Part shown: positions 24,711 to 34,206 of the stretch, one piece after another | Position numbering within the stretch: the stretch's first letter is position 1 | Layout of the letters: every line of letters begins with the position of its first letter | Origin: JL08 sp039969355 | GTDB taxonomy: Bacteria; Pseudomonadota; Alphaproteobacteria; Rhodobacterales; Rhodobacteraceae | Length of the DNA stretch: 64,000 nt | Direction: 5' to 3' | Assembly: GCA_039969355.1 (NCBI GenBank) | Contig: JBDVOA010000005.1 | Coordinates: 1 to 64,000, forward strand | The notes under the pieces: generated by a model | Told to the model about the DNA's origin: nothing | Database searches by the model: none | What the model saw: only the letters and a program-made list of their open reading frames with translations | Position numbers and translations under genes: made by a program

Positions 24711-26954
24711 ATGGCACTGGATTCTGACGCTCAACGCGACTTTAAAATTGTCGGAACAAGAGTGACGCGCCCAGACGGCGTAGACAAAGTCACGGGCAAG
24801 GCACGTTATGGCGCTGACATTTCAGCGCCCGGTATGTTGCATGGGCGGATTTTACGCAGCCCACATGCACACGCGCGCATTCTGTCCATCGATACAACAG
24901 GTGCGATGGCGCTCAAAGGCGTCAAAGCCATTGTGACCTCTGCTGATCTGTCGCGGCCAGAAGACAATTTTTTTGCTGATATTGGCGACAATTGTCTGGC
25001 CAACGAAAAAGCGCTTTACGACGGGCATGCAGTCGCTGCCGTGGCAGCTACTGATAAGGCAACCGCAAAGGCTGCATTGCGGTTGATCAAGGTGGACTAC
25101 GAAGTTTTGCCTCACGTGACAGACGTTGATGCCGCCATGGCACCCGACGCGCCAGTGGTTCACGAGGGTCGCGCGGATGAAACGGTCGCTGAGGGATATT
25201 CGCAGAATGTCACCAGTCACTTCGAGTTTGGGCATGGCGATCTTGAGGCGGGGTTTGCAAAGGCTGACAAAATCATTGAACGGTCCTTCAAGACCGCGGC
25301 AACTCATCAGGGCTACATAGAGCCTCATGCATGTTTGGCGTCTTTGGGGGCAGATGGTCGTGGTGAACTTTGGTGTTGTACGCAGGGCCAATTCAATGTG
25401 CGGACCATGTGCGCCGAACTATTGGGGATTCAGGCCAGTCAATTGCGGGTAACGGCATCGGAAATCGGTGGCGGCTTTGGTGGTAAGACGACAGTTTTTA
25501 TCGAACCGGTCGCGTTGGCACTATCGCGAAAAGCAGGCAAACCCGTGAAAATCACTATGTCACGTGACGAAGTGTTCCGCGCGACCGGCCCCACCATTTC
25601 TTCGTCAATGGACGTTAAGATTGGCATGACAAGCGATGGGAGGATCACAGCAGGTAAAGCCAATTTGCGCTATCAGGGCGGGGCCTATCCGAATGGGACA
25701 GTTGAGTTTGGTGCACAGTCCGCATTTGCGGCCTACGATCTTGCGGCGGTTCAAACGTTGGGCTGGAATGTCATGACCAATCGTCCAAAAGAAGCGGCCT
25801 ATCGCGCACCGGGCGCCCCAGTGGCGATCTATGCGATCGAGAGTGTTGTGGACGAACTTTGTCAGAACTTTGGTCTCGATCCATTGGACGTCCGGATAAA
25901 GAATGCGGCCCGGAAGGGAACATTGTCCTCGTACGGGCCGACATTCAATGACATTGGGCTTGTTGCGACCCTCGAGGCGGCCAAGGCGCACCCTCATTAC
26001 TCTGCGCCGCTGGGTGTGAACCAGGGTCGTGGTCTGTCGTGTGGCTTCTGGTTCAATTTTGGCGGAAACACTTCGGTCTCGCTGCATCTGAATTCAGATG
26101 GAACTATTGGCGTCGTCGAAGGAAATCCCGATATTGGTGGATCACGGGCGTCGATATCTATGATGGCGGCCGAGGAACTGGGTATATCCTACGATAAGGT
26201 CCGTACGGTTATCACCGACACGAATTCCATTGGTTTCAATGATGTTACTGACGGGAGCCGTGTGACCTTTGCTGTAGGCCTTGCCACGATCAAGGCTGCG
26301 AGGGCGGCAATCAAGGAGATGTGCTCACGTGTCGCCAAAATTTGGGGTATCGATGAAGAGGCTGTGATCTGGGAAGATGGAGCAGCAAAGCCATCAGGAC
26401 CAAACGCTGGCGATTTTGATCCTATGACATTGGCTGATATTGCTGCTGTGGCAGATAACACAGGTGGCCCAATCGCGGGTCATCACGAGGGCAATGCCGA
26501 CGGTGCCGGGGTGAGTTTTGGGGTCCATCTCGTAGATCTAGAAGTGGATCCGGAAACTGGCATGACCACTGTATTGCGCTACACTGTGTTTCAGGATGCC
26601 GGAAAGGCTGTTCACCCCGACTATGTCGAAGGGCAGATGCAAGGCGGTGCGGTGCAGGGGATCGGTTGGGCCCTGAACGAAGAATACATCTATGGCGAAG
26701 ATGGTCGCTTACAAAATCCAGGGTTTCTGGACTACCGCGTTCCCGTTGCTTCAGATTTGCCACCAATCGAGACAGTTATTCTAGAAATCCCAAACCCCGG
26801 GCATCCCTATGGGGTGCGCGGTGTTGGCGAAACACCAATTGTGCCGCCGTTGGCAGCAATATCAAATGCTGTGTCGCGAGCGACCGGTGTGCGGATGGCC
26901 GAACTGCCAATGTCGCCGCCCAGAATCCTAAAGGCCACTTCAGCCAAGGTGTAA
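24711..26954 (+). CDS. Molybdenum hydroxylase, large molybdopterin-binding subunit
   Basis: The 747-residue subunit holds the molybdenum cofactor. It has GGGFGGKT near 252, the AYRAPGAP loop near 363 and the active-site Glu707 in GVGETP. The AYRCSFR loop of CO dehydrogenase is absent, so CO oxidation is unlikely; a purine, N-heterocycle or aldehyde is more probable. The operon ends with a MoaD-like gene and faces a TRAP transporter convergently. It appears complete and is two bases downstream of the 2Fe-2S gene. Confidence 0.9.
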   Translation: MALDSDAQRDFKIVGTRVTRPDGVDKVTGKARYGADISAPGMLHGRILRSPHAHARILSIDTTGAMALKGVKAIVTSADLSRPEDNFFADIGDNCLANEKALYDGHAVAAVAATDKATAKAALRLIKVDYEVLPHVTDVDAAMAPDAPVVHEGRADETVAEGYSQNVTSHFEFGHGDLEAGFAKADKIIERSFKTAATHQGYIEPHACLASLGADGRGELWCCTQGQFNVRTMCAELLGIQASQLRVTASEIGGGFGGKTTVFIEPVALALSRKAGKPVKITMSRDEVFRATGPTISSSMDVKIGMTSDGRITAGKANLRYQGGAYPNGTVEFGAQSAFAAYDLAAVQTLGWNVMTNRPKEAAYRAPGAPVAIYAIESVVDELCQNFGLDPLDVRIKNAARKGTLSSYGPTFNDIGLVATLEAAKAHPHYSAPLGVNQGRGLSCGFWFNFGGNTSVSLHLNSDGTIGVVEGNPDIGGSRASISMMAAEELGISYDKVRTVITDTNSIGFNDVTDGSRVTFAVGLATIKAARAAIKEMCSRVAKIWGIDEEAVIWEDGAAKPSGPNAGDFDPMTLADIAAVADNTGGPIAGHHEGNADGAGVSFGVHLVDLEVDPETGMTTVLRYTVFQDAGKAVHPDYVEGQMQGGAVQGIGWALNEEYIYGEDGRLQNPGFLDYRVPVASDLPPIETVILEIPNPGHPYGVRGVGETPIVPPLAAISNAVSRATGVRMAELPMSPPRILKATSAKV

Positions 26955-26955
26955 C

Positions 26956-27201
26956 ATGGTTCGAGTTAAACTTTGGGGGTCGTTGCGGAGCCTGGCGGAT
27001 GGGCAGGAGTTTGTGGAAGCCGACGCAACCAATTTCAAACAGTTGGTGGATCAGCTTGCTGAGCAATACCCGGCATTACGTCCTCAAATCAAACGCGGCG
27101 TGTCGCTCGCTCTCGATGGGGTGATTTATCGCGATGCGTGGTTCACACCGATCTCAGAGGAAAACGAAATAGTCCTGATGCCTTACATGGTCGGTGGTTA
27201 A
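26956..27201 (+). CDS. MoaD/ThiS-family sulfur carrier
   Basis: The 81-residue beta-grasp protein ends in VGG, the exposed Gly-Gly needed for adenylation and thiocarboxylate formation. It starts one base after the large-subunit stop, so it belongs to the molybdenum hydroxylase operon. MoaD supplies sulfur to molybdopterin synthase; a second, pathway-linked copy next to a molybdenum enzyme suggests a supply for that enzyme's cofactor, or a sulfur donor to some other substrate. No MoaE is adjacent, so it must use one encoded elsewhere. Confidence 0.8.
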   Translation: MVRVKLWGSLRSLADGQEFVEADATNFKQLVDQLAEQYPALRPQIKRGVSLALDGVIYRDAWFTPISEENEIVLMPYMVGG

Positions 27202-27377
27202 GTCGGCTCCTGAAAACGATCGGGCAGAGATACAAAATTCACATTCAGATGATCGGCCCCAGTCGACATCGAAAACAGACCGGGCGGCGAAATCTAAACA
27301 TGGGTTTGGCAAAGCACCACGATCTATCGCTATTTCACGAATGAGTTTGGCAAAACACGATGCAATTGATTTCCAAA

Positions 27378-30035
27378 CTAGAAACTCAGTGAAATATCCC
27401 GGTGATTGGAGACGCAACTAGCCACTGATAACGCTTGCTCACGAGTGAACGATGATTGCTCGCGAATGCCAAGAGTGGTTCGGAGTGAATCTTCATACAT
27501 CGCGATTTTTGGGGCAATTTCCACTTCGCCGACGCTGCGCCACTCCTCTTGCGCTTTAAATTCTGCAATGGCTTCTGCGATCAACTCCAGTGCCGCGTCC
27601 TTGTCTGGTGTTTTTGATTTCACCTTGCGACGGGCATCGGACAAGAGGGATTTAATGTCGTCAGCCCCTTGAATTTCACCAAAAGAGCGGGACAAGTCGC
27701 TAAGCGGATCAACCATATCCTCTGGTGGAGAGGACGCGACGGCGGCTTGAATATCCATCAACGGTGTCTTCAATGCGCGAAATGATTCGCCGGCGTTGAA
27801 AGTGGCCATAAGTTCGGCGATGGGTGTATATGCATCCGCAGCGCTACGTGAATAAGAGCGATATGCGTTGGCCTCTGCCTTCTGCAAATCGGCGTAAGCG
27901 TCATAGGTCGTATCCCAGGACGCGGGAATACCCTCGCCAATAGCATCACGGTCCGCTGTCAGCCTGGCGATGCGTTCATTCAACGCTTTGGTCTTGTTGC
28001 CATCTTCGTCATCGCGGGTGCGCTCCAAAACAATGGTCAATTCTTGGATGCTTTCATCAATGCGGCGCATATCCCGCTGAATTGCCCGGACATCGGTGTG
28101 AATGGGTTTGAATTCAACAGAAGCCGCGTTCGTCATCTCAGATGCATTTTTCGCCGCTGCCAGTTCATCCAATGCGATTGCAACGCTGTCGAAACTGCTG
28201 GACACGTTTTTGGCCAGTTTGCGAGGCAGAATTGACAGATCAATACTCTGCGCCGCATTTGCGCCTTCGATCAACGAAGCGCCATGCAGTGCGATTTGTT
28301 GACCAACATATTGGTCGACACAGTAACTGAGCTTTGGATTGCGCGGCGGCGGCGCATTATCAGAGAGTAGTGAAACACGATTGGGCAGGTAATTGACCAG
28401 AGGTGGCGACCAGGCAACAATTACAAGCGCTAACAGTTGCAGGCCGATGAACGGTACGACACCCTTGTACATTTGGATGGTTTTCACCACCGCAGGTGCG
28501 ACACCGCGCAAATAGAACAGGGCAAATCCGAAGGGGGGTGTCAAAAAAGAAGTCTGGATGTTCAGGCCGATCATAACGCCAAGCCAGACTGCTGTTACGT
28601 TGGCTTCCGGGTCTGCCAGCAGAATTGGCGCAACGATAGGAACGACGACCACGGCAATTTCGATGAAGTCCAGAAAGAAGCCGAGAATGAAAATGACGCT
28701 CATCACAACGATGAATTTGAACCAGAAACCGCCGGGAAGGCCTTCCAGAAAATGCCGGACCAGTTCTTCGCCTCCAAAGGCGCGAAAGGCGGCTGTCAGC
28801 ATCGCAGCACCGAGCAAAATAATAAAAACCAGCGACGTGGTCTTGGCCGTTTCAATCATGACACCTTCAAGCGTGTTCTCGATTTTGAAGGCACGCCAGC
28901 CGGACCAGATCAATGCGAAGATCAGGGTGAGCGACGCGATTATCGCGAGCGTCACTCCAAGTGCGTCCTGAGACGTTTTTACATTTTTGATATTGGTATC
29001 GAACGTCGACATGATGGCCACCAAGGCCAGCAAACTTGCGATAGCGAGCAAGGCCGGCCAATAGGCGCGCGGTTGTCCGTCGTGCAGCCGGTAGCCTGCC
29101 ATGATCAAAGCGCCGGCCGCTCCGATGGCGCCGGCTTGATTGACGGTTGCGATACCCCCAACGATTGAGCCCAGAACAAGAAATATCAACAGTAATGGCG
29201 GAACTAGAGAAACAACCACTTTAACAGCAAATGCGCGGTCAAAGTTACCTGAAAATGGCACTGGCGGCGCAATGCCTGGGCGTAAGAAAGCAGCAATCAG
29301 GATATACGCCATGTATAGGCCGACCAACACGATCCCCGGAACGAATGCGCCAAGAAACATCTCCCCGGCACTGGTTGAGACAACGTCAAAGGTGGAAGGC
29401 ATTGTCAATTCGCCTGTAGCCTCTTTGTAGAGCGATTTACGAATTGTACCGGCCTGGTCCGCTGCACTGGCAAGCTGATCGGCAAGAATGATTAATACAA
29501 TTGAAGGGGGGATGATCTGACCCAATGTGCCCGAGGCCGCAATCGTGCCGGTTGCGAGCGATTGGGAATAGTTGTTGCGCAGCATCGCCGGTAACGAAAT
29601 GAGGCCCATTGCGACCACCGTCGCACCAACAATACCAGTTGTTGCGGCTAGTAGAGCACCCACAAATACAACTGATATCCCAAGGCCACCAGGAACAGGG
29701 CCAAACAACTGTGCCATCGTGATCAAAAGATCCTCGGCGATGCGCGACCTCTGCAACATGATGCCCATGAAAATGAACAATGGGATCGCGATCAATGTAT
29801 CTCGTTCTGGTTCCCAATAAACGCCGCGTAGATTGGTTACCCCGGCACTAAGCCATTGCGATGGACCACCCTGTGCAAAGAAGGCATCAGTATTGCCTGC
29901 AAATATGTATCCACAGCTAGCGGCAAGAAGAATAGTCAGAATGGACGCGCCCGGAAGTGAAAAAGCCACCGGATAACCTGAGCCGAGTGCTGTGGCCATC
30001 AGGATAACGAGAACGGCTAAGAATACGAGTTCCAT
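27378..30035 (-). CDS. TRAP transporter large permease with long C-terminal extension
   Basis: The 885-residue protein contains a DctM-type membrane domain (about 1-548, a dozen or more helices, with PFGFALFYL and SIVLIIL typical of TRAP large subunits), which moves a carboxylate with Na+. Two extra helices lie at about 325-385. Residues 549-885 form a soluble tail with charged helices, likely coiled coil near 640-700, and Cys572. Normal DctM proteins are about 430 residues. The start is two bases after the small-permease stop, with GGAGG inside that gene. Related long forms occur in roseobacters, but the tail function is unknown. Confidence 0.9.
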   Translation of the reverse strand: MELVFLAVLVILMATALGSGYPVAFSLPGASILTILLAASCGYIFAGNTDAFFAQGGPSQWLSAGVTNLRGVYWEPERDTLIAIPLFIFMGIMLQRSRIAEDLLITMAQLFGPVPGGLGISVVFVGALLAATTGIVGATVVAMGLISLPAMLRNNYSQSLATGTIAASGTLGQIIPPSIVLIILADQLASAADQAGTIRKSLYKEATGELTMPSTFDVVSTSAGEMFLGAFVPGIVLVGLYMAYILIAAFLRPGIAPPVPFSGNFDRAFAVKVVVSLVPPLLLIFLVLGSIVGGIATVNQAGAIGAAGALIMAGYRLHDGQPRAYWPALLAIASLLALVAIMSTFDTNIKNVKTSQDALGVTLAIIASLTLIFALIWSGWRAFKIENTLEGVMIETAKTTSLVFIILLGAAMLTAAFRAFGGEELVRHFLEGLPGGFWFKFIVVMSVIFILGFFLDFIEIAVVVVPIVAPILLADPEANVTAVWLGVMIGLNIQTSFLTPPFGFALFYLRGVAPAVVKTIQMYKGVVPFIGLQLLALVIVAWSPPLVNYLPNRVSLLSDNAPPPRNPKLSYCVDQYVGQQIALHGASLIEGANAAQSIDLSILPRKLAKNVSSSFDSVAIALDELAAAKNASEMTNAASVEFKPIHTDVRAIQRDMRRIDESIQELTIVLERTRDDEDGNKTKALNERIARLTADRDAIGEGIPASWDTTYDAYADLQKAEANAYRSYSRSAADAYTPIAELMATFNAGESFRALKTPLMDIQAAVASSPPEDMVDPLSDLSRSFGEIQGADDIKSLLSDARRKVKSKTPDKDAALELIAEAIAEFKAQEEWRSVGEVEIAPKIAMYEDSLRTTLGIREQSSFTREQALSVASCVSNHRDISLSF

Positions 30036-30037
30036 GA

Positions 30038-31021
30038 TCAGTGAACCTCCGTGCCAGAAGGTTCATAACTGCCGTCTTCGCCACGATAGTCGGCGACAGC
30101 CGCCATCAGGTAACTTACAAACTGGATCATCATTGAAATCGCAAAAATCGCGAGAAACGCTGCCATCATGTATTTTACGTAGAGGCCAAATCCTTGCTGC
30201 GTTGTTTCAAAGTTTAGCACCGGCGAGTTGATAATGGATGTCTTTTGCCCCATGCCAAGGATTAGGATTGTCCAGCATAGCGCTATGCCCATGAATATGG
30301 TGCCCATGGCGTTTACCCAGCCCTTTGTCTGTTTTCTGAAACCCGCATACAAAAGGTCCACCCGGACGTGACCTTCTTCGAGCAGGGTAAATGCACTGGC
30401 GAATAAAAATAACGCGCCGTACCAAAAGCGGACCAGATCCCCCATGAATGCCTGCTCGTAACTAAATATGAAGCGCAGAAAAACGATGAGAAGTTCGGCA
30501 ATCACGATTAGCAGTGCGAGCCAATGAAACCCAAGGGTTCGGGTGAAGCAAGCAATCAGGACGCCGATTGCCATGAGCGGTACGTGAACGTAAGGCCCAC
30601 GAAAATTGGCCCGCGCAAGAGAGCGAGCGAGTTCTTCGCCAACGAAACTGTCGAGATATTCCTCAACCCGAAGAAACGAAATAACAAGATCGACGACGCC
30701 CACAATCAGGACAATCCAGAAGGCGGCGCGGATCAGGAAAGTATTCATGTCCGATATTCGGGCACTGTCGTCGCGCAAGCCGCGATCAGGACTTCGAACG
30801 ACCAAAAAAACTGCGAGTGCCATTGCAAGGGGGTACGCCAATGCCTGAAGAACCGCGACACTGCCACCGCTGAAGGATGGGCCAGGCAGGCCCCCCCAAA
30901 ATGTCGCGAAGTTGTTTATAAGGAAAATAAACATGGCGGCCAAGTTTGACCAACCCAATGCGCGAATAAAAGTGGTGTTGGAAAATACTCGTCCTGAATG
31001 TTCATCTGGTGTGGATGTCAT
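30038..31021 (-). CDS. TRAP transporter small permease (long form)
   Basis: The 327-residue membrane protein is much longer than the usual 160-200 residues of DctQ. It has about eight hydrophobic helices, and the C-terminal half (from about 160) holds the DctQ core with FRFIFSYEQAFMG and FTLLEEGHVRVDLLY. The N-terminal half adds helices. The ATG at 31021 was chosen for GGGG at a suitable distance; an ATG two codons upstream and a TTG at 31048 are alternatives. It sits between the binding-protein and large-permease genes. Confidence 0.8.
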   Translation of the reverse strand: MTSTPDEHSGRVFSNTTFIRALGWSNLAAMFIFLINNFATFWGGLPGPSFSGGSVAVLQALAYPLAMALAVFLVVRSPDRGLRDDSARISDMNTFLIRAAFWIVLIVGVVDLVISFLRVEEYLDSFVGEELARSLARANFRGPYVHVPLMAIGVLIACFTRTLGFHWLALLIVIAELLIVFLRFIFSYEQAFMGDLVRFWYGALFLFASAFTLLEEGHVRVDLLYAGFRKQTKGWVNAMGTIFMGIALCWTILILGMGQKTSIINSPVLNFETTQQGFGLYVKYMMAAFLAIFAISMMIQFVSYLMAAVADYRGEDGSYEPSGTEVH

Positions 31022-31078
31022 CCCCATGCCCCGCAGGTTTTCGGGCAACGCTGTTTTGACGTCACCTCATTTAGAATA

Positions 31079-31102
31079 GCCGGGGCAGTTGCCCGCCCCG
31101 GC
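31079..31102 (-). promoter_or_regulatory. Stem-loop between the TRAP binding protein and permease genes
   Basis: Eight-base arms GCCGGGGC and GCCCCGGC enclose an eight-base loop, 26 bases after the binding-protein stop, without a T tract. Such hairpins protect the abundant binding-protein mRNA and lower expression of the permease genes in uptake operons. It is not a full terminator. Confidence 0.7.
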
Positions 31103-31128
31103 CAGGATTGTCTATTTCTACTTGGGCC

Positions 31129-32211
31129 TTAACCCCCCAGAACGTTGTTCCGTTTCTGCACATATGCCGTGTCAGAAAGGGCAGTCCACGCACCAATTTC
31201 GCCGCGGGCTTTCAGGGTCGCGTCGTAGATGCGCGCAGCCAGTTCAGAGTGGTCGCGCGCTTCTTCAAACACCTCTTCCGCAGCTTCGCCAAAGCTCTCA
31301 TAGATGTCGTCGTTGAATTCCTTAAGGACGACACCATGATCGTTGATCAGGCGATTCAGATACTCACCATTATTGGCATTGGTTTCCGCCATTGTCCGCG
31401 CGTTTTCCTCGTTACACGCTGCGTGAATAATGTTCTGGTGGTTCTTTGACAGGCCTCCCCACCAGGACGCATTCATACCCAGTGCGAGCTGCGCGCCGGG
31501 CTCGTGCATGCCAGGGAAGTAATAGTATTTGGCTGCCTCGTAGAACTTCATGAAATAGTCGTTGTAGGGACCAACCCATTCAGTCGCGTCGATGGCGCCA
31601 GAAACCAGATTTTCGTAAATCTGGCCGCCTGGAAGCGAAACCGTTGATGCGCCGAGTTTGGTCAGCACGTCGCCGCCAAGGCCCGGAATGCGCATTTTCA
31701 GACCCTTCAGGTCGTCAGCGCTTTCGATTTCTTTGTTGAACCAGCCGCCCATCTGAACGCCGGTATTGCCCATGGCGAAGTTCTTGAGGCCAAAGCTGCC
31801 AGCCAGCTCATCCCAAAGCTCTTGACCGCCACCAAATTTGATCCAGGCATCTATTTCTGTGTAGGTCAGTCCGAACGGGACAGCAGTGAACGGTGCCCAA
31901 CCAGAGTGCTTGCCTGTCCAGTAATAATCAGCACCGATGTAGCCTTGTGCGTTGCCTGACGCAACTTCGTCAAAGCTGTCGAATGCGCCAACACGTTCGC
32001 CGGCAGCAAAATAGCTTACTTTGATCTCGCCATCTGTCAGTTCTTCGATGCGTGCAGCGAGGCGTTGCGCAGGAAGGCCGAGACCCGGGAAGTCACGAGG
32101 CCATGTCGAGACAATGGCCATTTCTGTGATGCCCTGAGCAACTGAAGGCGATGCCAGCGCGGTAGTCGTGCCAGCGATTGCAGCGCCGGCCAAAAATTTG
32201 CGTCGTTCCAT
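31129..32211 (-). CDS. TRAP transporter substrate-binding protein, TakP-like
   Basis: The 360-residue periplasmic protein has a twin-arginine-like signal (MERRKFLAGAAIAG, with the mature protein from about residue 26) and the DctP fold. KMRIPGLGG near 172 supplies the conserved Arg that pairs with a substrate carboxylate, and ATEWVGPYND near 213 holds the Glu-Trp pair seen in 2-oxoacid-binding TakP. It therefore probably binds a 2-oxo or 2-hydroxy acid such as pyruvate or lactate; mannitol or chloroaromatic labels for this family are weak. It opens the leftward TRAP operon with GGGAGAA before the ATG. The 280 bases upstream hold only promoter DNA. Confidence 0.88.
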   Translation of the reverse strand: MERRKFLAGAAIAGTTTALASPSVAQGITEMAIVSTWPRDFPGLGLPAQRLAARIEELTDGEIKVSYFAAGERVGAFDSFDEVASGNAQGYIGADYYWTGKHSGWAPFTAVPFGLTYTEIDAWIKFGGGQELWDELAGSFGLKNFAMGNTGVQMGGWFNKEIESADDLKGLKMRIPGLGGDVLTKLGASTVSLPGGQIYENLVSGAIDATEWVGPYNDYFMKFYEAAKYYYFPGMHEPGAQLALGMNASWWGGLSKNHQNIIHAACNEENARTMAETNANNGEYLNRLINDHGVVLKEFNDDIYESFGEAAEEVFEEARDHSELAARIYDATLKARGEIGAWTALSDTAYVQKRNNVLGG

Positions 32212-32491
32212 TTGGATAGTTTTCTCCCAGTTTATTGTTTGATCAGATCATTGCATTTTCTGATTTGCGGATGTTAGCGCCATTGTAGATGGGATCAATA
32301 GCCAAGGTGCACTCTGCGTCAATCGGTGACGGCAAGTAAGGCGGCTCGGTCTGAACAGACCCGTCTTCAAGTTCATTGATGCTGCTAAAGTTGTTGCGTT
32401 ATTGGCGGGTGCCTTTACTCATTTAGAACCGGCTGGCCGAAATCTTGGTTTGGTAATACTGCGGCTCAGAGCAAGCCAACCCTGAAACGCT

Positions 32492-33184
32492 TCAGGCGTA
32501 AACCCCAACCGCAGCATCTCTTATGGATCGAATATTTCGGCCGTAAGCGTCCGGGTTTTGCACCGACCCTCCTTTGAACACGGCGGATCCGGCCACAAGT
32601 ACATCGGCACCAGCCTTGGCCACCAACGGTGCGGTATTGGGATCAACCCCCCCATCGATTTCGATGTGAATAGGCCGATCTCCAATCATGGTGCGCAACT
32701 GGCGGACTTTGTCGACCTGAGAATGAATGAACTTTTGCCCGCCAAATCCGGGGTTCACCGTCATCACACAAACCAGATCAACCATATCAAGCAGGTATTC
32801 GATAGCGCTGGCCGGTGTCGCCGGATTAAGCGCAATTCCAGCCTTGGCCCCGCTGGCACGAATGGCTTGCATCGTGCGGTGAACATGTGGGCCTGCTTCG
32901 ACATGAGCCGTGATGACATCCGCGCCGGCCTTGGCAAACGCATCGACATAGGGATCAACTGGTGCAATCATCAGGTGCACATCCATTACACCCTTGATGT
33001 GGGGCCGGATAGCGGCACAAGTTGCTGGGCCAAAGGTGATATTGGGTACGAAGTGGCCGTCCATCACGTCTACATGTACCCAGTCGCAACCCTGTGTCTC
33101 TATCGCCTCGCATTCCTTTCCAAAATTGGCGAAATCTGCGGACAAGATGGACGGGGCGATTTTCAGGGATCGGTCAAATGACAT
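32492..33184 (-). CDS. rpe: Ribulose-phosphate 3-epimerase
   Basis: The 230-residue TIM-barrel interconverts ribulose 5-phosphate and xylulose 5-phosphate in the pentose phosphate pathway. Conserved parts are IAPSILSADF, VDVMDGHFVPN with catalytic Asp, MTVNPGFGGQKF and EIDGGVDPNT with the second Asp. The ATG at 33184 was chosen because AAGGTG lies 11 bases upstream; an earlier GTG at 33196 precedes it poorly. The gene stands alone, leftward, between DUF1045 and the TRAP operon. Confidence 0.95.
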   Translation of the reverse strand: MSFDRSLKIAPSILSADFANFGKECEAIETQGCDWVHVDVMDGHFVPNITFGPATCAAIRPHIKGVMDVHLMIAPVDPYVDAFAKAGADVITAHVEAGPHVHRTMQAIRASGAKAGIALNPATPASAIEYLLDMVDLVCVMTVNPGFGGQKFIHSQVDKVRQLRTMIGDRPIHIEIDGGVDPNTAPLVAKAGADVLVAGSAVFKGGSVQNPDAYGRNIRSIRDAAVGVYA

Positions 33185-33279
33185 GAGTATGGGCACCTTG
33201 CTGGCAAACAGGAATTGTTCAATCTGCTATATCGCGCCTACGAGTAAAAGGTCCAGCAGGGCCTGCCCATTCTTCATTG

Positions 33280-33966
33280 TTAAGCAGCCAAGTCGAATCG
33301 TTGGATTTGGCGAAACATTCCTCGTTCATCCTCACCCGCCAGTGTAAGGTCGCGAATGTTGAATGGTTGCGATATCAGCGGGCCTGTTATGGGTTCTAGT
33401 GCAGATTGCGTTGCGCGCAAATCTGACTTTGAGAGTTTTCCCGTCAAGGTCATGTGAAAGCGAAACTCATCCATCACATAGGGGTAACCCCAACGGGATA
33501 AATTGGATTCCTGTGCCTGCGACAAGTGGTGTTTGCGTCTCCGCACTAGTTCTTGGGGGCATGGAGGCGCGCGAAACCTGTCTAGTTCGCGGACGGTTCT
33601 CGCAGCCAACCTGTTCAGCCCGCTGGCATTGCCGAGCGGGACAAGTGCCAGAAAGGACCCCAATGCGACTATGTGAAGACCTTCACAATTGACGGGTTTC
33701 TGAGTTGAGGAAAAAGTGTTCAGTGCTTGGCACAACGCTTCGACTGGTTGGTCCGTTGCGAGGCGAAACGGTGGCTTCAGCGTTGCATGAAAACCGTACC
33801 GCCGTGGCGTTTCTGTTATTTGATCAATCGGTGTGGGAAAGCCATAGGGACTTATGTGGTCAACCGCTAAGCCCGACGCAACATTCCATCCTAACCAATG
33901 CGCTCCAAAGTCGGCAAATGGCCCGTCAGGTGGGGTATAGTATATTGCAAAACGGGTGAATGGCAT
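33280..33966 (-). CDS. DUF1045 family protein (2H phosphoesterase-like)
   Basis: The 228-residue protein has two HxT/S motifs, HATLKPP near 63 and HMTLTG near 183, the catalytic pair of 2H phosphoesterases (the 2'-5' RNA ligase fold). DUF1045 members often sit in phn operons and are listed as phosphonate metabolism proteins, but no phosphonate gene is near this one. The substrate is unknown. The ATG at 33966 has AGGAGA eight bases upstream; an in-frame start at 34131 adds 55 unlikely residues. Confidence 0.8.
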   Translation of the reverse strand: MPFTRFAIYYTPPDGPFADFGAHWLGWNVASGLAVDHISPYGFPTPIDQITETPRRYGFHATLKPPFRLATDQPVEALCQALNTFSSTQKPVNCEGLHIVALGSFLALVPLGNASGLNRLAARTVRELDRFRAPPCPQELVRRRKHHLSQAQESNLSRWGYPYVMDEFRFHMTLTGKLSKSDLRATQSALEPITGPLISQPFNIRDLTLAGEDERGMFRQIQRFDLAA

Positions 33967-34096
33967 GATTTCTCCTGAAACCAAAATAATTGGCTTGGTT
34001 TTGAGAGATGTCCAGACGTCGACTTGGGCGCGACGGCGATTTCGGTGATCTGCGCGGCTGGGAAACTGTGTAGTTTTTGCCGAGTCTGCCGCGCTT

Positions 34097-34129
34097 GTTA
34101 ACCAGAATTTAGAAAAGAGTGTGGTTAAC
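34097..34129. promoter_or_regulatory. Inverted repeat upstream of the nucleotide-sugar dehydratase gene
   Basis: Arms GTTAACCA (34097-34104) and TGGTTAAC (34122-34129) are perfect and 17 bases apart. Within the left part, TTAA-N7-TTAG (34098-34112) is one base from the CtrA consensus TTAA-N7-TTAA. It lies about 80 bases upstream of the start at 34207. The function is not proven. Confidence 0.4.
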
Positions 34130-34206
34130 ATTTTACTTGGCCCGGATAAACCAAACCTTCCCTGAAGATCGTGCTGGGCAAGAATGACCCGAAAGCGGAT
34201 TAGTTA

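Noticed and set aside
24711..26954. Naming the large molybdenum subunit as CO dehydrogenase CoxL
   Set aside because: The AYRCSFR active-site loop of true CO dehydrogenase is missing; the loop reads AYRAPGAP.
28437..29168. 243-codon frame on the plus strand opposite the TRAP large permease
   Set aside because: It is a shadow of a well-supported membrane protein gene; its product is rich in Asp, Gln and His without any domain and it has no ribosome site.
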